Assembly: GCA_020633675.1 (NCBI GenBank)
Contig: JACKDE010000002.1
Coordinates: 124,001-188,000, forward strand
Length of the DNA stretch: 64,000 nt
Origin: Deferribacteres bacterium
GTDB taxonomy: Bacteria > Zhuqueibacterota > Zhuqueibacteria > Zhuqueibacterales > Geothermadaptataceae
Reading direction: 5' to 3'
Each line of letters begins with the position of its first letter. Positions within the stretch are counted from its first letter, which is position 1. The notes under the pieces are model-generated. The model was not told the origin of the DNA, ran no database searches, and was given only the letters and a program-made list of their open reading frames with translations. Both the position numbers and the translations under genes were made by a program. This document shows positions 17,411 to 26,019 of this stretch, piece after piece.

Positions 17411-20377
17411 ATGCCAAACGCAAACCAACCCCAAAAGCTCAAGCCCGAGAAGAAGCCCGCCGGGATGAAGCTGCTGCACACCCTGCGCGGTGATGATGGC
17501 ATTCTTTCTTGTACTGCATTCGGCTCGGACGGCAAAGTAATAGCTTGCGGCTCGCATTTATCCACTTTGCAGCTTTGGGATTGCGAATCTGGGGAAAAAA
17601 TCATCACGCTCCCACGCTTTAGAAATGATAGCGTAATCAATAGTTTGGCGTTTAGCCCTGATGGCAATAAATTGGCCATTGCATCAAATCATTCACCCAT
17701 TTATCTATGGGATAAACAATCATGTAATCTAGTTTGCATTTTCAATGGGCATATGGGCTCTGTTTTTAGTGTTACCTTCAGCCCGGACGGCAAAACACTC
17801 GCCTCCGCATCTTCTGACCAAACCGTGCGCTTGTGGGACACCCAAAAAGGCCAACAACTCGCCCAGCTCGCCGGACATACCGGTGATGTAAATGCTGTTG
17901 CCTTCAGCCCGGACGGCAAAACACCCGCCTCCGCATCTTCTGACCAAACCGTGCGCTTGTGGGACGTGCGAAAACGGAGACCATTGCTAACTTTGGAAGG
18001 ACATACACGAGGTGTGAAGTCCTGCAAGTTTTCAACTGATGGACAACTTTTAGCGACCAATGCTGAAAATGTTAGAATATGGCGCACTGACACTTGGAAA
18101 ACTGTTGCGATTCTTGTTGAGCCGGATTCTGGCGCAATTTGGCCCGAAATAGCCTTCCATCCCAGCAAGCCTATCTTAGCCACACTCGGAGAAAAAGACA
18201 CCGTCATTCGCATTTGGGAGCTGGATTACAGCGTGTTGCTCGGCAAGGAGTTTGGCGAAAAACCGGTGCATTACACTACTGCCAAAATCGCGCTGGTGGG
18301 GGATAGCGGCGTCGGCAAAACCGGGCTGGGCTGGCGGCTGGCACACGCGCAATTCAAAGAGCACAGCTCCACCCACGGCCAGCAATTCTGGGTGATCGAC
18401 GAGCTTGGTAAGACCCGGGCAGATGGTGCCGAATGCGAAGCGGTGCTGTGGGACCTGGCCGGTCAGCAAGACTACCGGCTGGTGCACGCGCTGTTTTTGG
18501 ATGACGTCGACCTGGCGCTGGTGCTGTTCGATCCCGGCAACCGCGAGCAGCCGCTCAGTGGCGTCAGCTTCTGGCTCAAGCAGCTCAGCCGCCAGCAAAA
18601 AGCGTTGCTGCAAACCGTGCTGATCGGCGCCCGCATCGACCGCGGCCAGCCCACCCTCACCGAAAAAGAGCTGCGGGAATTCTGCCAGCACCACAACATC
18701 TCCGGCGGCTACCTGCCCACCAGCGCCAAATCCGGCGATGGCATCGAAACCCTGATGAACACGCTCAAATCGCTCATCCCGTGGGACGACATGCCCGCCA
18801 CCATCACCACCGACACCTTCAAGCGCATCAAAGAGTTTGTGCTCGATCTCAAGGAAAATAGCGAGCGCCAGTCGGTGCTGGTGGCGCCCCATTCCTTGCG
18901 CGCGCAGTTGCAGCAATCCGATAAAGATTGGGAGTTCAGCGACGCCGAAATGATGACCGCGGTCAAGCATCTGGAAAACCATGGCTACGTTACCGTCTGC
19001 CGCAGCTCGCAAGGCGAAACCGCTATCCTGCTATCCCCGGATATTCTGGTCAACCTGGCGTCGTCGTTGGTGCTGGCGGCGCGCGGCAATCCGCAGGGCT
19101 TGGGCGCGCTGGAGGAGCACAAGCTGCTTTCCGGCGAGCAGCCATTCGACGAGCTGGCGGCGCTGTCCGAAGACGAGCGCGAAACCCTGCTCGATACCGC
19201 TGCCATGCTGTTTTTGGGCAAAAATCTCTGCTTCCGCGAAGTGTTAGATGGCGCCAATCGCCGCACCTTTTTGGTGTTCCCGTCGCTCATCAACGAGAAG
19301 CGCCCCAAAACCCGCGAGATCGCGACGGTGGAAGATGTCTCCTACCATGTCAGCGGCGCAGTGGAGAATGTCTACGCCGCCCTGGTGGTGCTGCTTGGCT
19401 ACACCAACCAGTTCGTGCGCACCAACCAGTGGCAAAACCAGGCGCAGTACGAGCTGGGTGACGGACAGGTGTGCGGCTTCCGGCAGATCACCGAGCACGA
19501 AGGCGAGATCGACCTGATTTTGTATTACGGAGAGAGCACGCCGGAGCATGTGCGGCTGATTTTTCAGGGGCTGTTCGAAGGCTTTTTGCAGCAAAGGCCG
19601 GGCATCAAAATCACGCGGTTCTCGCCGGTGGTTTGCTCGAATTGCCGCGAGCTCCAGGAGCGCGGCGCTGTGCTGAAACAGATCGCCAACCAGCGCAAGT
19701 TTATTTTTTGCGCCAATTGCGGTGAGAAAATTCACATCCCGGCCTCGGTCGAGCTCACCCCAGTCGCCGGTGTGGACCGCGAGCTGGTGCGCGAAGAGCA
19801 GGCCGTCGCCGACCGGCGCACGAAATTCGAGGCGGCGCTGGTGCGCATCAAAGCCATCCTGCGCGAGCTCGGCGAGGCTGCGGAGCCACAACCGACCTGC
19901 TTTATCAGCTATGCCTGGGGCGTGCCCGAGCACGAAAAGTGGGTGCTGCGGCTGGCGAAGGATTTGCGCCACGCCGACATCGAGGTGCTGCTGGATCGCT
20001 GGCATTCGACGCCGGGGACGAACTTAAACGACTATATTCAAAAGATACATGAGTGCGAATATGTGGTCGTTGTCGGCACGCCGCTGCTAAAGAACAAATA
20101 TGACGATAAAAAAAGGGACTCGGTGGTTGCGGCGGAGCTGACGCTCATCACCAGCCGTTTGATGGAACCCGGACACTTTGGCTACAAATCGATCCCGCTG
20201 CTGCTGGCTGGCGATAAAAGAACCGCCTTCCCCCCATTGTTGCAAGCGATGGTCAGCGTAGATTTTCGCAATACCGAAGACTATTTTGTGCGCTTGTTCG
20301 ATTTGATACTCACCTTGCACGGCATCCGCTTCGACCACGCCGGCCTCGACGACCTGCGGGAAGAGATGCGAGGCTGA
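17411..20377 (+). CDS. WD40 - Roc-like GTPase - zinc ribbon - TIR protein
   Basis: A 988-residue cytoplasmic protein. Residues about 15-285 hold six WD40-type repeats (SPDGK.LASAS...LWD). A small GTPase domain follows: P-loop GDSGVGKT at 297-304, switch II WDLAGQQDYR with D348-G351, a G4 position reading IGARID rather than NKxD, and SAKSGDG for G5, as in Roc (Ras-of-complex) domains. Residues about 470-640 look like a winged-helix/COR-like linker. A zinc ribbon uses C742, C745, C767 and C770. The C-terminus (829 to about 965) is a TIR/SEFIR-type domain starting CFISYAWG, with E909 in an AAEL motif where TIR NADases carry their catalytic glutamate. The design is that of an NLR-like sensor: propeller sensor, nucleotide switch, TIR effector. 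No ribosome-binding site is obvious. WD repeats 3 and 4 are almost identical at DNA level. Confidence 0.92.
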   Translation: MPNANQPQKLKPEKKPAGMKLLHTLRGDDGILSCTAFGSDGKVIACGSHLSTLQLWDCESGEKIITLPRFRNDSVINSLAFSPDGNKLAIASNHSPIYLWDKQSCNLVCIFNGHMGSVFSVTFSPDGKTLASASSDQTVRLWDTQKGQQLAQLAGHTGDVNAVAFSPDGKTPASASSDQTVRLWDVRKRRPLLTLEGHTRGVKSCKFSTDGQLLATNAENVRIWRTDTWKTVAILVEPDSGAIWPEIAFHPSKPILATLGEKDTVIRIWELDYSVLLGKEFGEKPVHYTTAKIALVGDSGVGKTGLGWRLAHAQFKEHSSTHGQQFWVIDELGKTRADGAECEAVLWDLAGQQDYRLVHALFLDDVDLALVLFDPGNREQPLSGVSFWLKQLSRQQKALLQTVLIGARIDRGQPTLTEKELREFCQHHNISGGYLPTSAKSGDGIETLMNTLKSLIPWDDMPATITTDTFKRIKEFVLDLKENSERQSVLVAPHSLRAQLQQSDKDWEFSDAEMMTAVKHLENHGYVTVCRSSQGETAILLSPDILVNLASSLVLAARGNPQGLGALEEHKLLSGEQPFDELAALSEDERETLLDTAAMLFLGKNLCFREVLDGANRRTFLVFPSLINEKRPKTREIATVEDVSYHVSGAVENVYAALVVLLGYTNQFVRTNQWQNQAQYELGDGQVCGFRQITEHEGEIDLILYYGESTPEHVRLIFQGLFEGFLQQRPGIKITRFSPVVCSNCRELQERGAVLKQIANQRKFIFCANCGEKIHIPASVELTPVAGVDRELVREEQAVADRRTKFEAALVRIKAILRELGEAAEPQPTCFISYAWGVPEHEKWVLRLAKDLRHADIEVLLDRWHSTPGTNLNDYIQKIHECEYVVVVGTPLLKNKYDDKKRDSVVAAELTLITSRLMEPGHFGYKSIPLLLAGDKRTAFPPLLQAMVSVDFRNTEDYFVRLFDLILTLHGIRFDHAGLDDLREEMRG
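17775..17965 (+). repeat. Near-identical duplicated WD40 repeat inside the TIR gene
   Basis: Bases 17775-17839 and 17901-17965 (65 bases each, 126 bases apart) differ at a single position, which changes KTLAS to KTPAS. Neighbouring WD repeats are far more diverged, so the duplication or gene conversion is recent. Confidence 0.9.
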
Positions 20378-20381
20378 TTTC

Positions 20382-20408
20382 CTAACCCCGCGATGAATCA
20401 CGGGGCTA
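20382..20408. terminator. Possible bidirectional terminator between convergent genes
   Basis: CCCCG at 20386-20390 pairs with CGGGG at 20401-20405, extended weakly by flanking TAA/TTA. It lies in the 32-base gap between the stops of the TIR gene and the esterase gene. The stem is short and there is no T-run, so the call is weak. Confidence 0.35.
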
Positions 20409-20409
20409 A

Positions 20410-22038
20410 TCAATACTGCCACTGCCGGGTGTCGGCATCCGGCGGCGCGTTGCGGGTGATGTGCTCCGCCATCAGCCGCAGCAAATGCACGGACGAGTAG
20501 GGCCGCCAGCCGTGGCCGCCGCGTGCGCCGTAGGTCACCGTACCGGCATAATACGGCTCGCGGGTGGATTCGAGAAACTTTTCCATTTCGTACACACCAA
20601 AATTCAGGAAAAAATTGTCGTAGTGCCCGACGATAATATTGAGCTTGCCAACCAGTTTCGGGCCGACTTCCGCCCAATTTTTTTCCAAATAATAGCGCAT
20701 ATCGTAGTTTTCTTTCCAGTATTTCGCCACCGTCGAGTCAATTTCGCCAGTGCGTTTGTCGAAAAGCGGTTTGAAATAGCCATCGTCGCCGACCGGGCCA
20801 TAAACAGCGCTCCAAATATCGAGTTGCTCCCCTGAGCGCCCCTTGGTACCATTCACCAATTCCATCACATTGCGTTGCTGTGAGGTCAATCGTGCCTCGC
20901 CTGTTTCGTGATCGCGGGTGTTAATAATCGGCACTTTGTACCATTCATGTATTTTGTAAAACGCGTTCTTGTCTTCATAAATGTTGATGCCTTCGACGTT
21001 GTGAAAATCGAGCGGATCCGGGGCAAACGACCAGGTGCCGCCATAAAAATCCGGATACAGAGCCTGCAGCGCAAACGAAATCCAGCCGCCAGTCGAGCCG
21101 CCAGTCAGCACCCGGGCATAGCCTTTCGAGATGGCGCGGAATTGCTTTTCGATGGCCGGAATCAGCTCCTGATGAATCGCATCGCCGTACGGGCCGTTGT
21201 TGGCGGAATTGACTGCGTAGGAATCGTCAAAATAGGGCGTGGGATGTTGCAGAGTGATGGCGATGAAGCGCGGAAAATCGTCCGATTTCCATGCTGCAGT
21301 AAACGTTGAGTCGCGATCAAAACCAAACGGCGATCGCAACGAAAAATGCCCTTGCAGATACACTGTCGGATAGCTGGCTTTGGGGTGCTCGTCGTAGCCA
21401 CGCGGCAACAAAATGGTCGCGCCGATGTAAATCGGCTGGCCCCAAAATTTACTGAGCAGTTCGCTTTTTATTTTGATGCGCTTGATCCATTTGGTGTCTT
21501 TCGGCACCTCGACAGCCGGGATAATTTCCGTCACTTCGAGTTGTATCGTCTGGGCTTTGGTTGGATCGATGGTAACGCGCTGTGGTTTGCTGTATATATT
21601 GCCGGGCGAGCGCCGCCAGTCCTGCCCTTCCCATTGATCGTTGTGCATCCAAACGATGTGGCCGTCCGATCGCTCGAAGCGGGTGTATTTGTTCAACACA
21701 GCCTGAACGTAATACGTGCCTTTTGGCAGGTCAGCAAGTTTCTCGATTGGATAGCCAAGGGTGTTCGCATCGATAGTGACAGGCTTGCCGGGAGGCAGAT
21801 TTTCGAAATCAGCACCGAAAAATTGCGTGCCGTAGCGCCGAACCCGCAGCCGTGGCGCAATCGAATCGGTTTCAGAGATGGCGAGAAACATACGACCGGT
21901 TAGCTGGCTTTTGCTGATCGATTCGGGGAAAGCGATTTCAAATTTCAGAGCGGCTTCTTTGGTTTGGCCGCTGGCAACCGTCGCGCCAATCCATAAAATG
22001 CTGGCAAATAAGAGACTTGTCTTGAGCTGCCTTTGCAT
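20410..22038 (-). CDS. Exported esterase-D-like alpha/beta hydrolase
   Basis: The start at 22038 (MQRQLKTS...) follows GGAGGA and gives 542 residues with a signal peptide ending VASGQ. Residues about 30-190 form a beta-rich N-terminal domain. The C-terminal part is an esterase/enterochelin-esterase-like hydrolase: strand ATILLPRGYDEH, YPTVYLQGH, oxyanion region, and the nucleophile elbow LTGGSTGGW with the serine in GxSxG form. A catalytic histidine is likely in GARGGHGW near the end. Such enzymes cleave ester bonds in siderophores, sugars or polyesters; the substrate is not shown. It is convergent with the TIR gene and divergent from the small membrane gene at 22344. Confidence 0.85.
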   Translation of the reverse strand: MQRQLKTSLLFASILWIGATVASGQTKEAALKFEIAFPESISKSQLTGRMFLAISETDSIAPRLRVRRYGTQFFGADFENLPPGKPVTIDANTLGYPIEKLADLPKGTYYVQAVLNKYTRFERSDGHIVWMHNDQWEGQDWRRSPGNIYSKPQRVTIDPTKAQTIQLEVTEIIPAVEVPKDTKWIKRIKIKSELLSKFWGQPIYIGATILLPRGYDEHPKASYPTVYLQGHFSLRSPFGFDRDSTFTAAWKSDDFPRFIAITLQHPTPYFDDSYAVNSANNGPYGDAIHQELIPAIEKQFRAISKGYARVLTGGSTGGWISFALQALYPDFYGGTWSFAPDPLDFHNVEGINIYEDKNAFYKIHEWYKVPIINTRDHETGEARLTSQQRNVMELVNGTKGRSGEQLDIWSAVYGPVGDDGYFKPLFDKRTGEIDSTVAKYWKENYDMRYYLEKNWAEVGPKLVGKLNIIVGHYDNFFLNFGVYEMEKFLESTREPYYAGTVTYGARGGHGWRPYSSVHLLRLMAEHITRNAPPDADTRQWQY

Positions 22039-22343
22039 CAATCTTGTCCTCCATTCGAGCTTTAAGCGAACTGGTGTGCTGTGCTGATTTAGATCACAGT
22101 CACGGCCTGACATTGACTATATAAAAATCGCTGCAGGTGAAGTCAATCGTTTGAAAACCAATCACTATGGAGCCAGTTCACGTGAATTTCACATTAAGTT
22201 TATCGTGCGTTTATTTAGCCATTTTATTTTGCCAGCGACAAAACAGCAGATGATATACCTGTTCGCTTGAAATAAGTTCAAATCGAGGCTTCGGCGAGCA
22301 GGGTGACGAAAGGGACAGGCATCAAAAGGAAAGGACTAACATC
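22039..22343. other. Divergent promoter region
   Basis: About 305 bases between the esterase gene (minus) and a small membrane protein gene (plus). A+T-rich stretches near 22120 and 22190-22240 are candidate promoters. No gene or repeat is seen. Confidence 0.4.
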
Positions 22344-22721
22344 ATGGTATCTTTGCTGAAATGGTTGTTTGCCAGCTATTTGGTGGGCATGGTGGCAACG
22401 AGCTACATTGTTGTTCGTTTGTCGGGTTTTTCAAAGGTTAATGGCAGTCAGCAATCAGCGAGTATGGTTCTGGCTTTTGATCAACTGGGGCTGGTGCTCA
22501 TGAGCATGATGCTCACATTTGGCTGGGGCGGCATTGGTCTGGTCGTGCATTACATCGGTGGCGACCTGCAGTTGTATACTAAATTTTCGGTTGCGCTGGC
22601 CGGCTTGCTAATTTTATTGCTGCGAACATCGAATATCCACGACAAATCGGATAAAATGATTCTGACGGCGATTGTGATCGTGGGTACGGGATTGGCGTTG
22701 CCGACCTTGTTGACGATGTAA
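22344..22721 (+). CDS. Small four-helix membrane protein, unknown
   Basis: A 125-residue protein with AAAGGA before the start. Hydrophobic segments lie at about residues 5-25, 42-68, 76-93 and 104-123. No family is recognised and no catalytic motif is visible. Confidence 0.6.
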   Translation: MVSLLKWLFASYLVGMVATSYIVVRLSGFSKVNGSQQSASMVLAFDQLGLVLMSMMLTFGWGGIGLVVHYIGGDLQLYTKFSVALAGLLILLLRTSNIHDKSDKMILTAIVIVGTGLALPTLLTM

Positions 22722-22846
22722 GCGTGCCGAAAGTTCGTTTATAAAGCGACATGGATGCGAGAGTTGGAGCGCTCGGAAGTTCTCTACAAAACAATACTTA
22801 CAAAAGTCTGTGGACTGAGTACAGATTTACCAGGTCGTCAAATTTT

Positions 22847-23353
22847 TCAGGAAGGCGAGAAGAAAGATTTGGCTTTTTGAAACAGACTGAAAATGCTGGT
22901 TGAACGCGTTTCTGAAGAAACAGAAGGCTCGTGCTGCTGGTAGCCGACCGGCCAGACCTCTTTGCCGCCATAAACGCTGAGGATAGCATCGTGCAATGCC
23001 GGTGCAGAGGCGTTTTTTAGCACATAGCCGCTTGCGCCACGTGTGCGGGCAAGCATGATTTTTTCCTCGTTGTCGTAATTGGAATGCATGACGATTTTCA
23101 TGGCCGGGAATTTCGCCCGCATCGGCTTGATCGAGTCGAGCCCAGAAGCATTTTGCAGACTAACATCCAGCAGCAAAACATCCGGAGCCTGCGCTGTAAA
23201 GGCTGTCATCGCCTCCGGCCAGCTTGCGTAGGCGCCAATGCATTGCATGCCCTTGACATTGTTCAGCAGCCACCACAATCCGTCGCGGATATTCACGTCA
23301 TCATCCACAATCGCAACCGTGATGACTTTGTTTTTATGTGCGATCATTGCCAT
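22847..23353 (-). CDS. Stand-alone NarL-type receiver domain (no HTH)
   Basis: The start at 23353 (MAMIAHKN...) gives 168 residues. The receiver domain carries the acidic DDD pair (IVDDDVNIRDG), the phosphoacceptor aspartate in VLLLDVSL, the conserved serine in VMHSNYD and the lysine in YVLKNAS. After about residue 125 there is only a Ser-rich tail ending FQKAKSFFSPS; the LuxR-type HTH is absent, and no HTH remnant was found in the downstream frames. It closely resembles the receiver of the full-length regulator at 25301-25948, so it is probably a truncated paralogue acting by phosphotransfer or protein contact. Confidence 0.85.
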   Translation of the reverse strand: MAMIAHKNKVITVAIVDDDVNIRDGLWWLLNNVKGMQCIGAYASWPEAMTAFTAQAPDVLLLDVSLQNASGLDSIKPMRAKFPAMKIVMHSNYDNEEKIMLARTRGASGYVLKNASAPALHDAILSVYGGKEVWPVGYQQHEPSVSSETRSTSIFSLFQKAKSFFSPS

Positions 23354-23472
23354 TTTTGCTTTTCTTTCGATACCAGCTTCCAGTGTGAGGTGAATATACG
23401 AAAGAAAAGCAGTGATTGAAACTATCAATATTGATAGTCCAGCCTCAATTCCCCAATTTTAGCAGAAAATGC

Positions 23473-24855
23473 TTATTTCACCAAAAGGCCCTTCTGGATA
23501 CGGGTTAGCACGCGGCTCTCAATTTGGGCCTGCAGGCGAAAAAAGTACATCCCGGCGGGTGCGATCCATCCAAAATCGTCTCTGCCATCCCACGTTATTT
23601 TGTACTGCCCGGCACCATATTGCGCATCGATCAAGCGCCTGATTTTTTGTCCAGCGACAGTGTAAATATCAAGTGTGGTGTGAGCGGTCTGCGGCAATGA
23701 AAACGGAATGACCGTGGATGGATTGAACGGATTGGGGTAATTGGGATGCAAGGCAAATTCAGCAGGCAGTTCGGTATCTTCGATGCCAGTCGATGTTGGT
23801 GTAAAACGGACGATATACAGGCCGGTGCTGATGTCGGATATCAAAATTTTTCCGGAGTCAAAAAAGGGAAATGCACCCCACGCGCCAGCAAAGAGGCTAA
23901 ATGAAAAGTCGGGAAACGTATCATAGTAGCCAACTTCCTGGATGTTGCTGGGATCCTGCAGGTCAAGAATGCGCAGGCCGTCCGTGTAATGGGAAATATA
24001 TGCGTAGCGACCCTTGATGTGTGCATTGTGCGCGAGCATCTCCGGTGCAAGATAGTTGTCGACTAATTTGACATCATTGAGATCGCGAATATCCCAGTAT
24101 TTGACGGTTTTGCCATAGGTTTCCTCGGTGGTCATGAGGTAGTTGCCATCCTCACTCAGCCAGCAATTGTGCGCGTATCCTGCAGAAGGAATGAAGAAGC
24201 GTCCTGCCAGTGTTGGCGTCTGCGGAGAAGTTAAATCATAAATTGCAATCGAGCCGCGCGAACCTTCCGCGACATAAACCTTGTTGTCGCGAGCATAGAT
24301 GTCATGGCATTCATAACCAAAAGCCGAAACCTGCACCGGATTTTCAGGATCTGCCAGGCTGATCGCGCGCACCCATTCGCCAACTTCACCGATCGCATAC
24401 AGCATGGCATTCGGCTCATCGATGAAAATATTGTGACTGAGACGAAAATTGTTGCCACGGTAGGTCGAAACCAGGCGAGCAGAGTCCGGCAAGGTTGACA
24501 AATCGATAATCTGCATACCGGTACCCTGGCCATCTGTTACAATATAGGCGTAGTGTTTATAGGTTTTGATGTCTTTCCAGGTCGTGTTGATCGTTTGGAA
24601 AAAGGCAATTTCATGCAGGTTGCTGACATCGGTGATGTCGATAATGCTGGTGCCATTGGTGGAACCAAGCAGCGCATATTCGCGCCCGTCCGGCGCGGTG
24701 TAGCCCCAGCAATCGTTGTAGTGGAAAATGGGCCGATGGTTTAGTTGCGCCAGCAGTTCGACAGTGCTGCTTTGCTGGGCAAAAGATGAGCCGGTACACA
24801 GCGCGATGTACACAATTGAAATGCGAATGAATCGGAATATACTTTTTGAGTTCAT
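23473..24855 (-). CDS. Choice-of-anchor-B family secreted protein with T9SS sorting domain
   Basis: The start at 24855 (MNSKSIFRF...) has GGAAAG upstream and a signal peptide ending SSFAQQ; product 460 residues. The central part is a propeller of LVIVD-like repeats (IIDITDVSNL, IIDLSTLPD, IYDLTSPQTP, ILDLQDPSN) with the conserved SHN, CHD, HNCW and AHNAH motifs of the choice-of-anchor-B family. The last ~85 residues (HPNYPNPFNPST, FSLPQ, VAGQKIRRL, WDGRDDFG, AGMYFFRLQ) are a classical type A T9SS sorting domain. The protein is therefore probably a surface-displayed binding protein. Confidence 0.93.
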   Translation of the reverse strand: MNSKSIFRFIRISIVYIALCTGSSFAQQSSTVELLAQLNHRPIFHYNDCWGYTAPDGREYALLGSTNGTSIIDITDVSNLHEIAFFQTINTTWKDIKTYKHYAYIVTDGQGTGMQIIDLSTLPDSARLVSTYRGNNFRLSHNIFIDEPNAMLYAIGEVGEWVRAISLADPENPVQVSAFGYECHDIYARDNKVYVAEGSRGSIAIYDLTSPQTPTLAGRFFIPSAGYAHNCWLSEDGNYLMTTEETYGKTVKYWDIRDLNDVKLVDNYLAPEMLAHNAHIKGRYAYISHYTDGLRILDLQDPSNIQEVGYYDTFPDFSFSLFAGAWGAFPFFDSGKILISDISTGLYIVRFTPTSTGIEDTELPAEFALHPNYPNPFNPSTVIPFSLPQTAHTTLDIYTVAGQKIRRLIDAQYGAGQYKITWDGRDDFGWIAPAGMYFFRLQAQIESRVLTRIQKGLLVK

Positions 24856-25300
24856 ACGTGTACTTTCCATTGAAAGAGGTTTACAAGGGATCTGTTGTGC
24901 GAATTTTATAAGCCGTAGATGAGTGCAAAAGAATCGAAATTCATGCAGGATGCATTTAAACTGGATTATTCGCAACTGTCATTTCCGCGAGGATGGGAAT
25001 CCATTATAAATCAATGCGTTATCCATATTTCTGGATACCCGCCTTCACGGGTATGACGTTTCTAAAGGTTGAGCTCAATTTGCCAGTTTGTGAATAATGC
25101 AGGGTGATTTAAAGTTTCTGCGGGATTCAGCAAAATTCCTCACGATGTCAAATGGATTTCTGAATGACGAGGCTGCTATGGTTACACAAAAATGACAGCG
25201 CATGAATGGAAAGTGTTTAGCACGATTTGCAAAATAGCAAATACAACGTAGCAGGGGCGTGCAAGGCAGGTGGATGCGTCGAAATCAATTTAAGACAGTG
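24856..25300. other. Intergenic region with a palindromic repeat
   Basis: About 445 bases between two minus-strand genes. It contains an 80-base imperfect palindrome (24978-25057, listed separately) and otherwise no coding signal. The promoter for the choice-of-anchor-B gene probably lies in the A+T-rich part near 24900-24970. Confidence 0.45.
24978..25057. repeat. GTCATT-type imperfect palindrome
   Basis: GTCATTTCCGCGAGGATGGG and following ATCCA are mirrored by TGGATACCCGCCTTCACGG and GTATGAC. The element resembles the widespread GTCATTCCCGCG...GCGGGAATGAC repeat seen in many bacterial genomes, probably a miniature transposable element. Confidence 0.65.
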
Positions 25301-25948
25301 TCACATCTTGTTTTGCATTGCTTTGATCACCGCTTCGGAGCGTGAATTGACATGCAGTTTGGCGTAGATGTTTTTTAAATGAAAGCGCACAGTGGGGATG
25401 CTGATAAACAGTTTGTCGGCAATGGCCTTATCGCTCAGACCTTCCGTCAGCGCCTTCAATACTTCAGACTCCCGTTCGGAGAGATCGGCAGCGAGGCTGG
25501 CAGTGCGCTTTTGGCCATGAAAATAGGAGAGTACGCGTTTGGCCACTTCGCTTGACATTGGCGCGCCGCCGTGAAACGCCTCCTTGATGGCTTCACAGAC
25601 TTTGTCGATGGATGAATTCTTCAATAAATAACCGACAGCGCCGGCTCGCAACGAGTTGAAAATGCGGTCATCATCGCTGTAGTTGGTGAGCATCAGGATT
25701 TTCAAGTCTGGATATTCATCGCGCAGTTTTTCGACGCATTCTATTCCGGACTGATCGGGCATGCCGATGTCCATCAGCACCACATCGGGCAGATCGTTTT
25801 CGATGGCTTTGACGGCTTCAGCACAACTGGCATAGCTGCCCACGCACTTGAAACCTTCGGTCGTGTTGATGAGCCAGGAGATGCCATCGCGCACCTTGCC
25901 ATCGTCATCAACAATCGAGACATAAATTTTTTCAGTTGAGGTTGCCAT
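25301..25948 (-). CDS. NarL/FixJ-type response regulator with LuxR HTH
   Basis: A 215-residue regulator. The receiver (residues 8-125) has the DDD acidic pocket, phosphoacceptor in VVLMDIGMP, T in LMLTNYS and K in YLLKNSS. The C-terminal LuxR-type HTH (about 150-212) reads LSERESEVLKALTEGLSDKA, then TVRFHLKNIYAKLHV. It should bind DNA when phosphorylated by a NarL-type kinase; the HisKA_3 kinase at 54838-57837 is of the right class but is distant. No obvious cognate kinase is adjacent. Confidence 0.93.
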   Translation of the reverse strand: MATSTEKIYVSIVDDDGKVRDGISWLINTTEGFKCVGSYASCAEAVKAIENDLPDVVLMDIGMPDQSGIECVEKLRDEYPDLKILMLTNYSDDDRIFNSLRAGAVGYLLKNSSIDKVCEAIKEAFHGGAPMSSEVAKRVLSYFHGQKRTASLAADLSERESEVLKALTEGLSDKAIADKLFISIPTVRFHLKNIYAKLHVNSRSEAVIKAMQNKM

Positions 25949-26019
25949 GCCGCCAAAATAGCAATGATTGGCGAGCGGTCAAAGCAAAATATGACCGTAA
26001 ATGGCTTCGTCGTCATTCG

